Positions 1-5,601 are shown, counted from the stretch's first letter. The stretch: 6,423 nucleotides of DNA from Anaerolineaceae bacterium UBA6801 (GCA_002452315.1 DKFH01000137.1:1-6423), one strand, 5' to 3'. Translations and numbers: made by a program. The notes: generated by a model not told the origin, from the sequence alone.

Positions 1-1053
1 CGAGTAGCCTTACTGGCCAACTTAAAGAAAAACGCCCCCCATTGGGAAGGCATGCCTGAGGACCAGTGGGATGACCTCGACAGCGAATCCACCATCCAGG
101 CTTTGCTGGACGCCCTGCGCGCAGGGGGACACATTTGCGAGTTTTTAGAGGGTGATCTCTCCCTCGTTGATACCGTCCGCAAATTCAAACCGGGTATTTG
201 TTTTAACATTTGTGAAAGCCACTTCGGTGATGCGCGTGAGGCGCAGGTGCCGGCCATTTTGGAGAAACTGCGCATCCCCTACACTGGCTCGCAGGTTCTG
301 TGCCTGGCCTTGGCGCTCGATAAACCAATGACCAAGCGCGTCCTGGCCTACCACGACCTGCCCACACCGGATTTTCAGACCTTTGAGCGGGTCAATGAAC
401 CGCTGGATCCCAAAATGGCCTTCCCGTTGTTTGTCAAACCCAGCCGGGAGGGCACGGGCATGGGCGTAACCGCCCAATCGATCGTACACGATGAAGACGA
501 ACTGCGTGACCGGGTGCGGATCATGATCGAGCGCTATCACCAGCCCGCCCTGGTGGAGACCTTCATCGAAGGCCGCGAGGTGACGGTGGGCATGGTCGGC
601 AACCTGGTGGGCCCGGTTGCCCGGCGGATGCCGCATGATGAGAACCTGCCGCGTGTGCAGGCCGGACTGCGCTTTTTCCCGCCAATGGAGGTGGACCTCT
701 CCCCGTACCTCGAGACGGATGCGGTGTATGCCAACCGCTTGAAAGTGGCCCTGGCCGACCAGCTCAACTACATCTGCCCGGCGCCGCTGGATGATGACCT
801 GGGCGACGAACTCAACTGGCTGGCGGCGGCAGTCTTCCGTGTCACGGGGGCGCTGGACGTGGCCCGGGTTGACTTCCGCCTGAATGTCCATGAAAATTGG
901 AAGCCTTACATCCTGGAGATCAACCCCCTGCCCGGGCTTTCGCCCGGCATCTCGGATATCGTCATTGAGGCGGCTGCCGACGGGATGGACCACACCGAAC
1001 TGGCCAACCTGATCCTCGAGACCGCGCTGCGCAGGTATGGGATGATTGATTAA
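1..1053 (+). CDS. D-Ala-D-Ala-ligase-like ATP-grasp ligase, 5' end cut by window edge
   Basis: The reading frame is open to the first base of the window. The residues before the first ATG (position 52) read RVALLANLKKNAP, which looks like the first beta strand of a Ddl-family protein, so I annotate a partial gene missing only a few codons. 350 residues are visible. Counting from the window edge, these are the Ddl-like signs: a 'GS' turn after YT near 95-97, an ATP-grasp lysine in VKPSREGTGMGV (K146), the FIEGREVTVG segment near 188-197, a YICPAPL segment near 257-263, and the metal/phosphate-binding set ARVDFR (R289, D291) and LEINPLPG (E306, N308). The family joins two amino acids with ATP through an acyl phosphate; D-Ala-D-Ala for peptidoglycan is the textbook product. 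The N-terminal segment, with a long WEGMPEDQWDDLD loop before SEST, and the ending NPLPGLSPGISD differ from standard DdlA/B, so a related dipeptide ligase is equally possible. The family is certain, the substrate is not. Confidence 0.85.
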   Translation, partial: RVALLANLKKNAPHWEGMPEDQWDDLDSESTIQALLDALRAGGHICEFLEGDLSLVDTVRKFKPGICFNICESHFGDAREAQVPAILEKLRIPYTGSQVLCLALALDKPMTKRVLAYHDLPTPDFQTFERVNEPLDPKMAFPLFVKPSREGTGMGVTAQSIVHDEDELRDRVRIMIERYHQPALVETFIEGREVTVGMVGNLVGPVARRMPHDENLPRVQAGLRFFPPMEVDLSPYLETDAVYANRLKVALADQLNYICPAPLDDDLGDELNWLAAAVFRVTGALDVARVDFRLNVHENWKPYILEINPLPGLSPGISDIVIEAAADGMDHTELANLILETALRRYGMID

Positions 1054-1068
1054 TGCATTGTGAAGGGT

Positions 1069-1105
1069 AATTAGTAATTGGTGATTTGGAATTAGTAATT
1101 GGTGA
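1069..1105. repeat. Two-copy direct repeat, 16-bp unit, 21-bp period
   Basis: The 16-mer AATTAGTAATTGGTGA occurs identically at 1069-1084 and 1090-1105, separated by TTTGG. Shorter echoes (AATT, TAATTGG) lie within each unit. It sits just after the ligase gene stop. Similar AT-rich TAATTGG/TTAGTAATT tandem runs are, as I recall, common between genes in Anaerolineae genomes, where copy number varies; here only two copies are present. No function can be read from it. Confidence 0.8.
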
Positions 1106-1188
1106 CCTGTCCTGAATAAAGATTACAGCTATAAGCGTTAAATGGCTCATCTATGGTAAATCTTTAGATATAACCGACAAGCCCCTAT

Positions 1189-1218
1189 AAGTGAGTTAAA
1201 TTATAGATCTGCTCACTT
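1189..1218. other. Weak hairpin between convergent genes
   Basis: AAGTGAG at 1189-1195 pairs with CTCACTT at 1212-1218; a further G-T pair can form inside, leaving a loop of about 14 nt. It is the nearest hairpin downstream of the minus-strand methyltransferase and also lies downstream of the plus-strand ligase, so it might help end both transcripts. It has no T tract and an AT-rich loop, so terminator activity is a guess. Confidence 0.25.
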
Positions 1219-1242
1219 CATAAATGATCATGGGGGCGATGA

Positions 1243-1944
1243 TTAATCAAACGATTTCCACCACAGGCCAGTGCATTCCGGCACAATCACGCCTTCTTTC
1301 GTTTCCCACATGGGCATGGGGGCTTCCCCAAAGAAAAACTGGGTCAGGTCTCTGGCCTCAGCCTCATCTTCAAAGCAGTAATCCGTTCGAATCCATTCTG
1401 AATTGAAACCGTGGCTGTCCAGGTAAGCCAGGTAATCCACCAACACCTCCGGCCGGTTAGGGCTGGTGAACCCGGTCCCCAGGGATTCGATCAGGATCAC
1501 CACCACGCCAGGGCGCAACACTCGCTTGACCTCTGAGAGGGCCTGCTCCAGGCCAGACTGCCAATCGTTCTTTGCCTGCAGGGCTGCATAGCAAAAGTTC
1601 CAGCCGGAAAGGATCACATCCCCTGAATTGCTGGCAAAGGGCAGTGCCCAATGCGCGGCCAGGCTGAGCTGCCAGTTCCTCAACCCCAAGACATCCAGCC
1701 GGGCTTTCCCCAGCAAGAGCATGTGATGCGAGATATCCGCCGCCACCAGCCTGCGCAATCCGGGAGCGATCAGGCAGCTAATGCGGGCCGTCCCGGCGCC
1801 CAGTTCCAGCACATCTTTGCCCGCCAGCGGATCAATCGATTGGATGGCGAGCAACAGGTTGCCCTGGTAATCTTCCCGCTCGACCAGTGCCTGGTAGCGC
1901 GCGGCCGCGCTGGTGTAGATGGTTTTATGTTCAGGTACTGACAC
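1243..1944 (-). CDS. Class I SAM-dependent methyltransferase
   Basis: 233 residues with a Rossmann methyltransferase core. Visible motifs are SAM-binding motif I DVLELGAGTAR (44-54), the acidic residue ending strand 2 in LVAADIS (D70), LPF and DVILSGW (101-115) for motifs II/III, and EVKRVLRPGVVVILIE near 140-155, typical of the Methyltransf_11/25 group. The substrate cannot be read; the aromatic-rich C-terminus ending in ECTGLWWKSFD may help form its pocket. The start is GTG at 1944-1942: an in-frame stop lies three codons upstream, there is no ATG before Met75, and the N-terminal residues HKTIYTSAAARYQALVEREDYQ look like a real family N-terminus. An AAAAGG stretch lies only one base before the GTG, too close for a normal Shine-Dalgarno, so initiation may be weak or unusual. 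The gene is divergent from the phosphoribosyltransferase gene and convergent with the ligase, and is probably transcribed alone. Confidence 0.88.
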   Translation of the reverse strand: MSVPEHKTIYTSAAARYQALVEREDYQGNLLLAIQSIDPLAGKDVLELGAGTARISCLIAPGLRRLVAADISHHMLLLGKARLDVLGLRNWQLSLAAHWALPFASNSGDVILSGWNFCYAALQAKNDWQSGLEQALSEVKRVLRPGVVVILIESLGTGFTSPNRPEVLVDYLAYLDSHGFNSEWIRTDYCFEDEAEARDLTQFFFGEAPMPMWETKEGVIVPECTGLWWKSFD

Positions 1945-1978
1945 ACCTTTTCACGGAGTCTTCGTTGAAATCCCCCTT

Positions 1979-1984
1979 ATTATA
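1979..1984 (-). promoter_or_regulatory. Candidate -10 box for the minus-strand methyltransferase
   Basis: The minus strand reads TATAAT, a perfect sigma70-type -10 hexamer, 34 bases upstream of the GTG start at 1944. The expected -35 position (about 2002-2007) reads GCGAAT, a poor match, so the promoter would be weak or activator dependent. Transcription would start near 1972, giving a leader of about 28 nt. Confidence 0.45.
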
Positions 1985-2014
1985 GCCTGTGAGGTGCCCG
2001 AATTCGCTATAAGA

Positions 2015-2026
2015 TGTGTCAACACA
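2015..2026. promoter_or_regulatory. 12-bp palindrome in the divergent intergenic region
   Basis: TGTGT-CA-ACACA is a perfect 5-bp inverted repeat around a 2-bp centre. It lies between the two divergent genes, 24 bp upstream of the -35 box of the phosphoribosyltransferase promoter and upstream of the candidate -10 of the other gene. That is a sensible place for an operator, but the match is short and no regulator gene is present nearby. Confidence 0.25.
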
Positions 2027-2049
2027 ATTATTGGTTCTCAACCTCCTTA

Positions 2050-2078
2050 TTGACGGGTGGTGGATGTTTTAGTAGGAT
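2050..2078 (+). promoter_or_regulatory. Sigma70-type promoter of the phosphoribosyltransferase gene
   Basis: TTGACG (2050-2055, 5 of 6 matches to the -35 consensus) and TAGGAT (2073-2078, 4 of 6 matches to the -10 consensus) are separated by exactly 17 bp. Transcription would begin near 2085, leaving a leader of about 39 nt that includes a T run (2092-2098) and the Shine-Dalgarno site. Confidence 0.55.
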
Positions 2079-2110
2079 TAACATTGGTTTGTTTTTTTAC
2101 AACATCACCC

Positions 2111-2116
2111 GGAGGA
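2111..2116 (+). promoter_or_regulatory. Ribosome binding site of the phosphoribosyltransferase gene
   Basis: GGAGGA lies 7 bases before the ATG at 2124, an ideal sequence and spacing. It fixes the start codon. Confidence 0.85.
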
Positions 2117-2123
2117 ACCATCA

Positions 2124-2768
2124 ATGGAATCATTTTCGATCCCCGAAGCCTTATTGGGAGAAGTCGTTGCGAGCCAGGAACGCATTCAATCCGTGGTCAA
2201 ACGATTGGCTAAAGAGATGTTTTACAGTGTTGATTATGTCGGTACAGCGCCAATTTTGCTGTGCCTGCGTGAAGGCGCGGTCCCCTTTCACCGGGATCTG
2301 ACCGACGCATTGGCAGACCTGTCGTTTAACTTCGAAAGCGCCTGGCTGAAGACCCATCATCATTACCTGGGTACCGAAGGCAGCGGCGAGGTGCAGGTCT
2401 TTCCCTATCAAGGGCCGGGGATAGCAGGCCGCCTGGTGGTGATTGTGGAGGACATCATCGATTCTTCCGAGACGATCACCCGGGTGTGTGATTACCTGGA
2501 CGGCCGTGATGTCGCGCAGCGCAATATCTGCACATTTTTGTTCAAAGAGCGCCCAGAAAATATCGGCTGGCGCAACACAGGCCTGAACGGCTACCGGCAC
2601 TTGCCTGAGGTGCGGCATGTCGGGCTGTTTATCGAGCCCCTGTTTGTGGTGGGGTACGGCCTGGATTACCGCCAGTTTGGCCGCGAGGGGGATGAGATTC
2701 GGGTGCTGACGCCTGAAGGCCAGGCCTGGGTAGACGAGCAAATTGAACTCAGAGGCCTGGACGTTTAA
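2124..2768 (+). CDS. Hypoxanthine phosphoribosyltransferase-like enzyme
   Basis: 214 residues of the type I phosphoribosyltransferase fold. The PRPP-binding loop is VVIVEDIIDSSET (105-117): E109 and D110 are the acidic pair and D113 matches the catalytic base of HPRT, while the usual TGKT/TGLT ending is SSET. Further HPRT signs, compared with the human enzyme from memory, are K141 in FLFKERP (purine O6-contacting lysine) and LFVVGYGLDY (173-182), where F174 stacks on the base and D181 helps bind metal. The expected reaction is 6-oxopurine base plus PRPP to nucleotide plus pyrophosphate, in the cytoplasm. At 214 residues it is longer than the usual bacterial Hpt (about 180), with an added C-terminal tail. 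It has its own promoter and converges on the PurA-like gene, which could use its product. Base specificity (hypoxanthine, guanine, xanthine or a modified purine) cannot be read with certainty. Confidence 0.85.
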   Translation: MESFSIPEALLGEVVASQERIQSVVKRLAKEMFYSVDYVGTAPILLCLREGAVPFHRDLTDALADLSFNFESAWLKTHHHYLGTEGSGEVQVFPYQGPGIAGRLVVIVEDIIDSSETITRVCDYLDGRDVAQRNICTFLFKERPENIGWRNTGLNGYRHLPEVRHVGLFIEPLFVVGYGLDYRQFGREGDEIRVLTPEGQAWVDEQIELRGLDV

Positions 2769-2790
2769 CGCTGGCTTTTCTCACTGAAGT

Positions 2791-3870
2791 TTAGCAATAC
2801 GACTGTAAGCGCTTTACCAGGTCATCGCTCACCATGGGCAGGTCATTAAATTTACTGACCATGCTGGTCCACTGTTTGCCGGTGTTGACCAGCGTGACCT
2901 CGACCCCGGTTCGTTTTTCAATCTCGGCGATCAGCTGTTTGACCCGCGCGGTCAAGCCAGACCACAAGCGGACGTCCCTGACCTCGGGGTCATAGTGTTC
3001 GGCAAAGGTGAGCGCAATTTGGTTGGCCCCGTTGAGCATGATAATGCGCTTGAGCAGCGAGTAATCAATGCCTTTGGCTTTTCTCCTCACCTCGCGCTGC
3101 CCGGTGCGGGGGTCAATGATCGAGCTGTATTCCACAATACCCAAAACTTGCATTTCTTCCAGTGTGAATTCGTCCACCGCGCCCATGGGACCCGTGCCTT
3201 CCCGTGTGGGCAGGGCTTTGACGCACACGATCACGTTTTCGACCTGGCGCCAGTTCAAGCCCACACCAGCGATCACCGAAGGCGCGGTCACGTCCACCGA
3301 GGTGACGTTGGGGTATTCGCCGTGGTAGCGCGAAAGAAAGGTGCCCTGGGTCGCCTCAAGGCTGATCGTGCCCTGTTCGGCCAGGTCATTGGCCAGCTGG
3401 GGGATATCTGAAAGATAGGGTTGCAGCGCGTCAATATCACGGGCCAGCGGCGCGATGCGCAGGGCAGCATGTGCCATGGCGATACCGGTGCCGCTCTTGG
3501 TGCTCCCGATGGCATTCATGTTGGTGCTGCCGATCTCTTCCTGGATATTTTCCGGGGTGATGATCGGGCACAGGGGGTCTATACGCACCTTTTCCGGCGG
3601 GATGGAAAAGCGGTTCACCTCCTTAAGGAATTTATTGACGTCAACAGCAGTGCCCGGGCCGAGCCCGATCAACGCCTGGCCTAGGATAAAACCCAAGGGC
3701 AGCTGGTTGGTTTTGAGGTATTGCTCGCCGAAAAACAGCCCATGTTCGGGATTTGAGCCGCCGCAGCCTCTGAACACGCCCAGGGCATGGTCCTTATAGG
3801 CCTGCCAGGCACTGACCAACCCTTTGCCCTCGTCCCCCCAAAAACCGCCCACCACGATGTTCGCGCCCAT
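2791..3870 (-). CDS. Short, archaeal/viral-type adenylosuccinate synthetase (PurA-like)
   Basis: 359 residues from the ATG at 3870, chosen over a longer frame to 3915 because AGGCGG lies 7 bases upstream and the protein then opens with MGANIVVGGFWGDEGKG as the family does. The family joins IMP and aspartate, using a phosphate from GTP, to give adenylosuccinate. Seen here: the P-loop-like WGDEGKG with catalytic D13 and K16; N40 and H43 in SNPEHG at the place of the GHNAGHT motif, H43 matching catalytic His41 of the E. coli enzyme; IGSTKSGTG (121-129), the IMP-phosphate loop; ATQGTFLS (173-180); YPNVTSVDVTA (186-196); and PTREGTGPMG (221-230). The usual bacterial PurA has about 430 residues; this one matches the compact archaeal/viral layout. 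The aspartate loop, normally TGRRRR-GW, reads TGQREVRRKAKGID with about three extra residues, and the guanine-binding KLD and GPDR sites read FAE (289-291) and GKQW. The phosphate donor or acceptor may therefore differ. The gene converges on an HPRT-like gene. The family is sure, the exact substrate is not. Confidence 0.85.
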   Translation of the reverse strand: MGANIVVGGFWGDEGKGLVSAWQAYKDHALGVFRGCGGSNPEHGLFFGEQYLKTNQLPLGFILGQALIGLGPGTAVDVNKFLKEVNRFSIPPEKVRIDPLCPIITPENIQEEIGSTNMNAIGSTKSGTGIAMAHAALRIAPLARDIDALQPYLSDIPQLANDLAEQGTISLEATQGTFLSRYHGEYPNVTSVDVTAPSVIAGVGLNWRQVENVIVCVKALPTREGTGPMGAVDEFTLEEMQVLGIVEYSSIIDPRTGQREVRRKAKGIDYSLLKRIIMLNGANQIALTFAEHYDPEVRDVRLWSGLTARVKQLIAEIEKRTGVEVTLVNTGKQWTSMVSKFNDLPMVSDDLVKRLQSYC

Positions 3871-3877
3871 GTTAATG

Positions 3878-3883
3878 CCGCCT
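3878..3883 (-). promoter_or_regulatory. Ribosome binding site deciding the PurA-like start
   Basis: On the minus strand AGGCGG, within AAAGGCGG, ends 7 bases before the ATG at 3870. The alternative in-frame start at 3915 would add 15 basic, non-conserved residues ahead of the family's normal first strand. Confidence 0.7.
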
Positions 3884-3908
3884 TTCTTTCTGCTTGGATA
3901 ATTTGTAC

Positions 3909-3927
3909 CGGGCATTTGCCCCGCCCG
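3909..3927 (-). other. Possible hairpin in the PurA-like leader
   Basis: CGGGC at 3909-3913 can pair with GCCCG at 3923-3927, or GGGC (3910-3913) with GCCC (3918-3921); the two are mutually exclusive. They lie in the 108-base gap upstream of the PurA-like gene, where a TACAAT hexamer on the minus strand (3933-3928) could be a -10 box without a good -35. Evidence for regulation is slight. Confidence 0.2.
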
Positions 3928-3978
3928 ATTGTAACCTGCCGTTGGTAAGTGTTGTTGCTCAGTGTGGTGTTGACGCGT

Positions 3979-4338
3979 TCAACGCAGCCCAAAGGGGTGA
4001 CCGTCTGGGTCAACCCCCTCGGCAATCGGTGCGCCGTCCTCCAGGATGCGAATCTCCGCGACGTGAATGCCAGCGTTCAGCAGCGCCATCCGGGTTTGCG
4101 CCAGGTCCTCCACCTTGAAGATAAGCTCGTGCTGATGATCATCGGGTCGTTCCTGGGCGCCGCCATGCAGGGCCAGTGAACAGCCCCCGGCCGCCAACTC
4201 AACCCACAGCGCGCCTTCACCATCAGCCAGGTCCTGCGGGTAGGTGACCGGCAAGCCCAGCAGATCCCGGTAGAAGCTCAACGCACGCGCCATATCCTCG
4301 ACATAGAGGATGATTTGGGTCATTTTGGCTTTGATCAT
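3979..4338 (-). CDS. VOC/glyoxalase-fold protein
   Basis: 119 residues with the single-copy VOC (glyoxalase/bleomycin resistance/dioxygenase) pattern: an opening strand QIILYVEDMARALSFYRDLLG (8-28), then LWVELAAGGCSLALH (44-58), a second module starting HELIFKVEDL (70-79), and the closing DPDGHPFGL (110-118). Such small proteins act as dimers and include isomerases, dioxygenases, lyases and antibiotic-binding proteins. H58 is at a usual metal-ligand position, but the glutamate normally found in the last strand (DPDGN.IEL) is missing, so a full metal site is doubtful. The ATG at 4338 is preferred over an upstream GTG at 4350 because GAGGA overlaps that GTG and sits 5 bases before the ATG. The gene is on the same strand as, and 108 bases upstream of, the PurA-like gene, so co-transcription is possible but unproven. 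The function is unknown. Confidence 0.85.
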   Translation of the reverse strand: MIKAKMTQIILYVEDMARALSFYRDLLGLPVTYPQDLADGEGALWVELAAGGCSLALHGGAQERPDDHQHELIFKVEDLAQTRMALLNAGIHVAEIRILEDGAPIAEGVDPDGHPFGLR

Positions 4339-4343
4339 GCTTT

Positions 4344-4348
4344 TCCTC
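4344..4348 (-). promoter_or_regulatory. Ribosome binding site deciding the VOC protein start
   Basis: The minus strand reads GAGGA followed by AAAGC and ATG (4338), a 5-base spacing. The competing GTG at 4350-4348 shares a base with this site and has no Shine-Dalgarno of its own. Confidence 0.65.
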
Positions 4349-4406
4349 ACTTATTAACTGGGTTTTCACCCCAAAAGTGTGTTCAATCCGCTTTAATTAA
4401 GGCATC

Positions 4407-4431
4407 TTTGCGCCTAACGCCGCAAATTTGC
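4407..4431. repeat. Nested inverted repeats between the ATL and VOC genes
   Basis: TTTGCG (4407-4412) is the inverse of CGCAAA (4421-4426) across 8 bases, and the latter is part of a perfect 10-bp palindrome GCAAATTTGC (4422-4431). They lie just after the ATL stop and about 70 bases before the VOC start in the direction of transcription. There is no T tract on the minus strand, so this is not a standard terminator; an operator or a chance arrangement is possible. Confidence 0.4.
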
Positions 4432-4443
4432 AGGAATCTGTGC

Positions 4444-4770
4444 TTAATAGGGTGCATCAGGCCCTGGCCAGCCATAAACTGCAAAGTCCACCCGGCCGTC
4501 GGCATCAAACTGCACCCCTTCTTCCTCCAGGAGGGCACGCTGCATGGCGTTGCCAAATCCATCGCCGTGAAGGCTGATCTTGCCCTGTGCGTTGATCACC
4601 CGCTGCCAGGGTACATCAGGCACGGCGTTGTGTTTGAGGGCCGCCATGGCGTACCCGACCATGCGCGCGGTGCATCCGCCCACCAGTTCAGCGATGCGGC
4701 CATAAGTGGTCACCTTGCCGGGCGAGATGCGCCGGACCATGGCATAGATGCGCTCGTGCAGCGGTTCCAT
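4444..4770 (-). CDS. Alkyltransferase-like DNA-lesion binding protein (ATL)
   Basis: 108 residues matching only the DNA-binding domain of O6-alkylguanine-DNA alkyltransferase. Visible are the helix-turn-helix region VTTYGRIAELVGGCTARMVG (20-39), with Y23 and the arginine finger R36 used to flip the damaged base, and PWQRV (54-58). In true alkyltransferases the last motif is PCHRV and its Cys takes the alkyl group; here W55 stands in its place, the hallmark of the ATL group known from S. pombe Atl1 and E. coli YbaZ. Such proteins bind O6-alkylguanine tightly and pass the lesion to nucleotide excision repair; they do not remove the alkyl group. The protein has about the family's usual length, so this is not a decayed gene. 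Its ATG shares one base with the stop of the upstream methyltransferase gene (TGATG at 4772-4768), so translation is probably coupled and the gene belongs to the sigma-factor transcription unit. Confidence 0.92.
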   Translation of the reverse strand: MEPLHERIYAMVRRISPGKVTTYGRIAELVGGCTARMVGYAMAALKHNAVPDVPWQRVINAQGKISLHGDGFGNAMQRALLEEEGVQFDADGRVDFAVYGWPGPDAPY

Positions 4771-5591
4771 CAGGGCGCTTTATGGGCTTTGAGGGAAAAT
4801 ACCACCGGCAAGGGCACTGGCATACCCGGGAGGGTGAATAAGCCATCCTCCCGTGTTTTCATTTGGGGGTAGACCGGTTCGCTCAGCGCTTCATATTCGT
4901 GAAAAAATTCCAGTCGTAAGCCCGCCCGGAGCACGGCGTTGATGATGTCGCTGATCGGCCACTGCCACTCATAAGTGGGCGTGCTGGTCTTGTAGCTGGC
5001 ATCCATATAATCTGCTTCCTCATCGTCCCAAATGTAGGGTGGGGGGTTGTGAAAGTATGGCAGGATGAATTGCCAGGTCCCTTCGTCTTCAAAGGTATAC
5101 AGCAGGGGATGGGCGTCCATAATGTAAAAGAAACCACCCGGTTTAAGGAAATGGGCGATGATCCGTGCCCATTCGTCCAGGTCTTTAAGCCAGCACAGCA
5201 CCCCGATCGAGGTGAAAACGATATCAAACCGCCCCTCCAGGTGGTTTGGCAGATCGTAGATATCGGCGCACACGAACCTGGCAGACAGGTTAGCGGTTTG
5301 GGCCAACTCGTGGGCAGCCTGGATAGCTGCCGGCGAGAAATCGACCCCGGTCACCTCAGCACCCTGGCGCACCCAGGCCAGGCTTTCCAGGCCAAAATGG
5401 CATTGCAGGTGCAGGAGGGACAGTTCGGTTACATCCCCCACCTCAGTGAGGATCTCCTTGGGCAGCCAGGGCCCACCCGCTAAAAAGCGCTCCACGCCAT
5501 AGGACCGCAGGTGGACGGGTGTCAGCTCGTCCCACCAGGCCTGATTGCCATCTCGGGCCTGTTCATAAGGCACGTTTTTCGGACTGGTCAT
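4770..5591 (-). CDS. Class I SAM-dependent methyltransferase in the sigma-factor operon
   Basis: 273 residues. The N-terminus NQAWWDELTPVHLRSYGVERF (16-36) and motif I LLHLQCHFGLESL (59-71), with D84 in VTGVDFS closing strand 2, are those of a common but uncharacterised bacterial family. D110 in CADIYDLP, SIGVLCWLKDLDEWARII (128-145) and LKPGGFFYIMDAHP (149-162) complete the core. The C-terminal half, rich in aromatic residues (near 175-220: PYFHNPPPYIWDDEEADYMD), replaces the short ending of simple methyltransferases and is likely to form the acceptor pocket; the acceptor is unknown. The start ATG at 5591 has AGGAG (5606-5602) 10 bases upstream. The gene follows the sigma factor by 19 bases and overlaps the ATL start by one base, so the three probably share a transcript. 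Confidence 0.88.
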   Translation of the reverse strand: MTSPKNVPYEQARDGNQAWWDELTPVHLRSYGVERFLAGGPWLPKEILTEVGDVTELSLLHLQCHFGLESLAWVRQGAEVTGVDFSPAAIQAAHELAQTANLSARFVCADIYDLPNHLEGRFDIVFTSIGVLCWLKDLDEWARIIAHFLKPGGFFYIMDAHPLLYTFEDEGTWQFILPYFHNPPPYIWDDEEADYMDASYKTSTPTYEWQWPISDIINAVLRAGLRLEFFHEYEALSEPVYPQMKTREDGLFTLPGMPVPLPVVFSLKAHKAP

Positions 5592-5601
5592 TGTTTAATG
5601 G

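Larger units (their letters stand above)
1054..1242. other. AT-rich intergenic region between two convergent genes
   Basis: These 189 bases hold no credible gene. They contain a 21-base-period tandem repeat (1069-1105), an 8-bp inverted repeat TAAAGATT/AATCTTTA (1117-1124 and 1159-1166, 34-nt loop), a 7-bp inverted repeat AAGTGAG/CTCACTT (1189-1195 and 1212-1218) and a 10-bp palindrome TGATTAATCA (1240-1249) that overlaps the stop codon of the minus-strand methyltransferase. Neither inverted repeat is GC-rich or followed by a T tract on either strand, so a standard intrinsic terminator is not visible, although both flanking genes end here. Confidence 0.6.

Noticed and set aside
145..993. Long open frame on the minus strand inside the ligase gene
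   Set aside because: It lies antisense to a well-supported ATP-grasp gene and its translation shows no family motif; it is a by-product of GC-rich codon use. The same applies to the long frames opposite the phosphoribosyltransferase, PurA-like, methyltransferase and sigma genes.
1117..1166. Terminator hairpin TAAAGATT/AATCTTTA
   Set aside because: The 34-nt loop is long, the stem is AT-rich and no T tract follows on either strand.
1224..1406. Small plus-strand gene opposite the end of the first methyltransferase
   Set aside because: Most of it is antisense to the methyltransferase, it has no convincing ribosome site and its translation has no recognisable feature.
2017..2022. TTGACA on the minus strand as -35 of the methyltransferase at 1243-1944
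   Set aside because: It is 32 bases from the TATAAT at 1984-1979, far beyond a working spacer; it is simply part of the 12-bp palindrome.
2769..2790. Terminator between the convergent phosphoribosyltransferase and PurA-like genes
   Set aside because: The 22-base gap holds a TTTTC run but no inverted repeat able to form a stem.
2791..3870. PurZ of a diaminopurine (Z-genome) phage
   Set aside because: PurZ proteins lack the catalytic Asp13, whereas D13 is present in WGDEGKG. No phage polymerase, DatZ-like or structural gene is present, and the neighbours are ordinary chromosomal genes.
3871..3915. Longer PurA-like protein starting at 3915
   Set aside because: The added residues (MPGTNYPSRKKGGIN) do not resemble the family N-terminus, and the Shine-Dalgarno site belongs to the ATG at 3870.
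4339..4350. GTG start of the VOC gene at 4350
   Set aside because: It overlaps the GAGGA site that serves the ATG at 4338 and has no ribosome site of its own.
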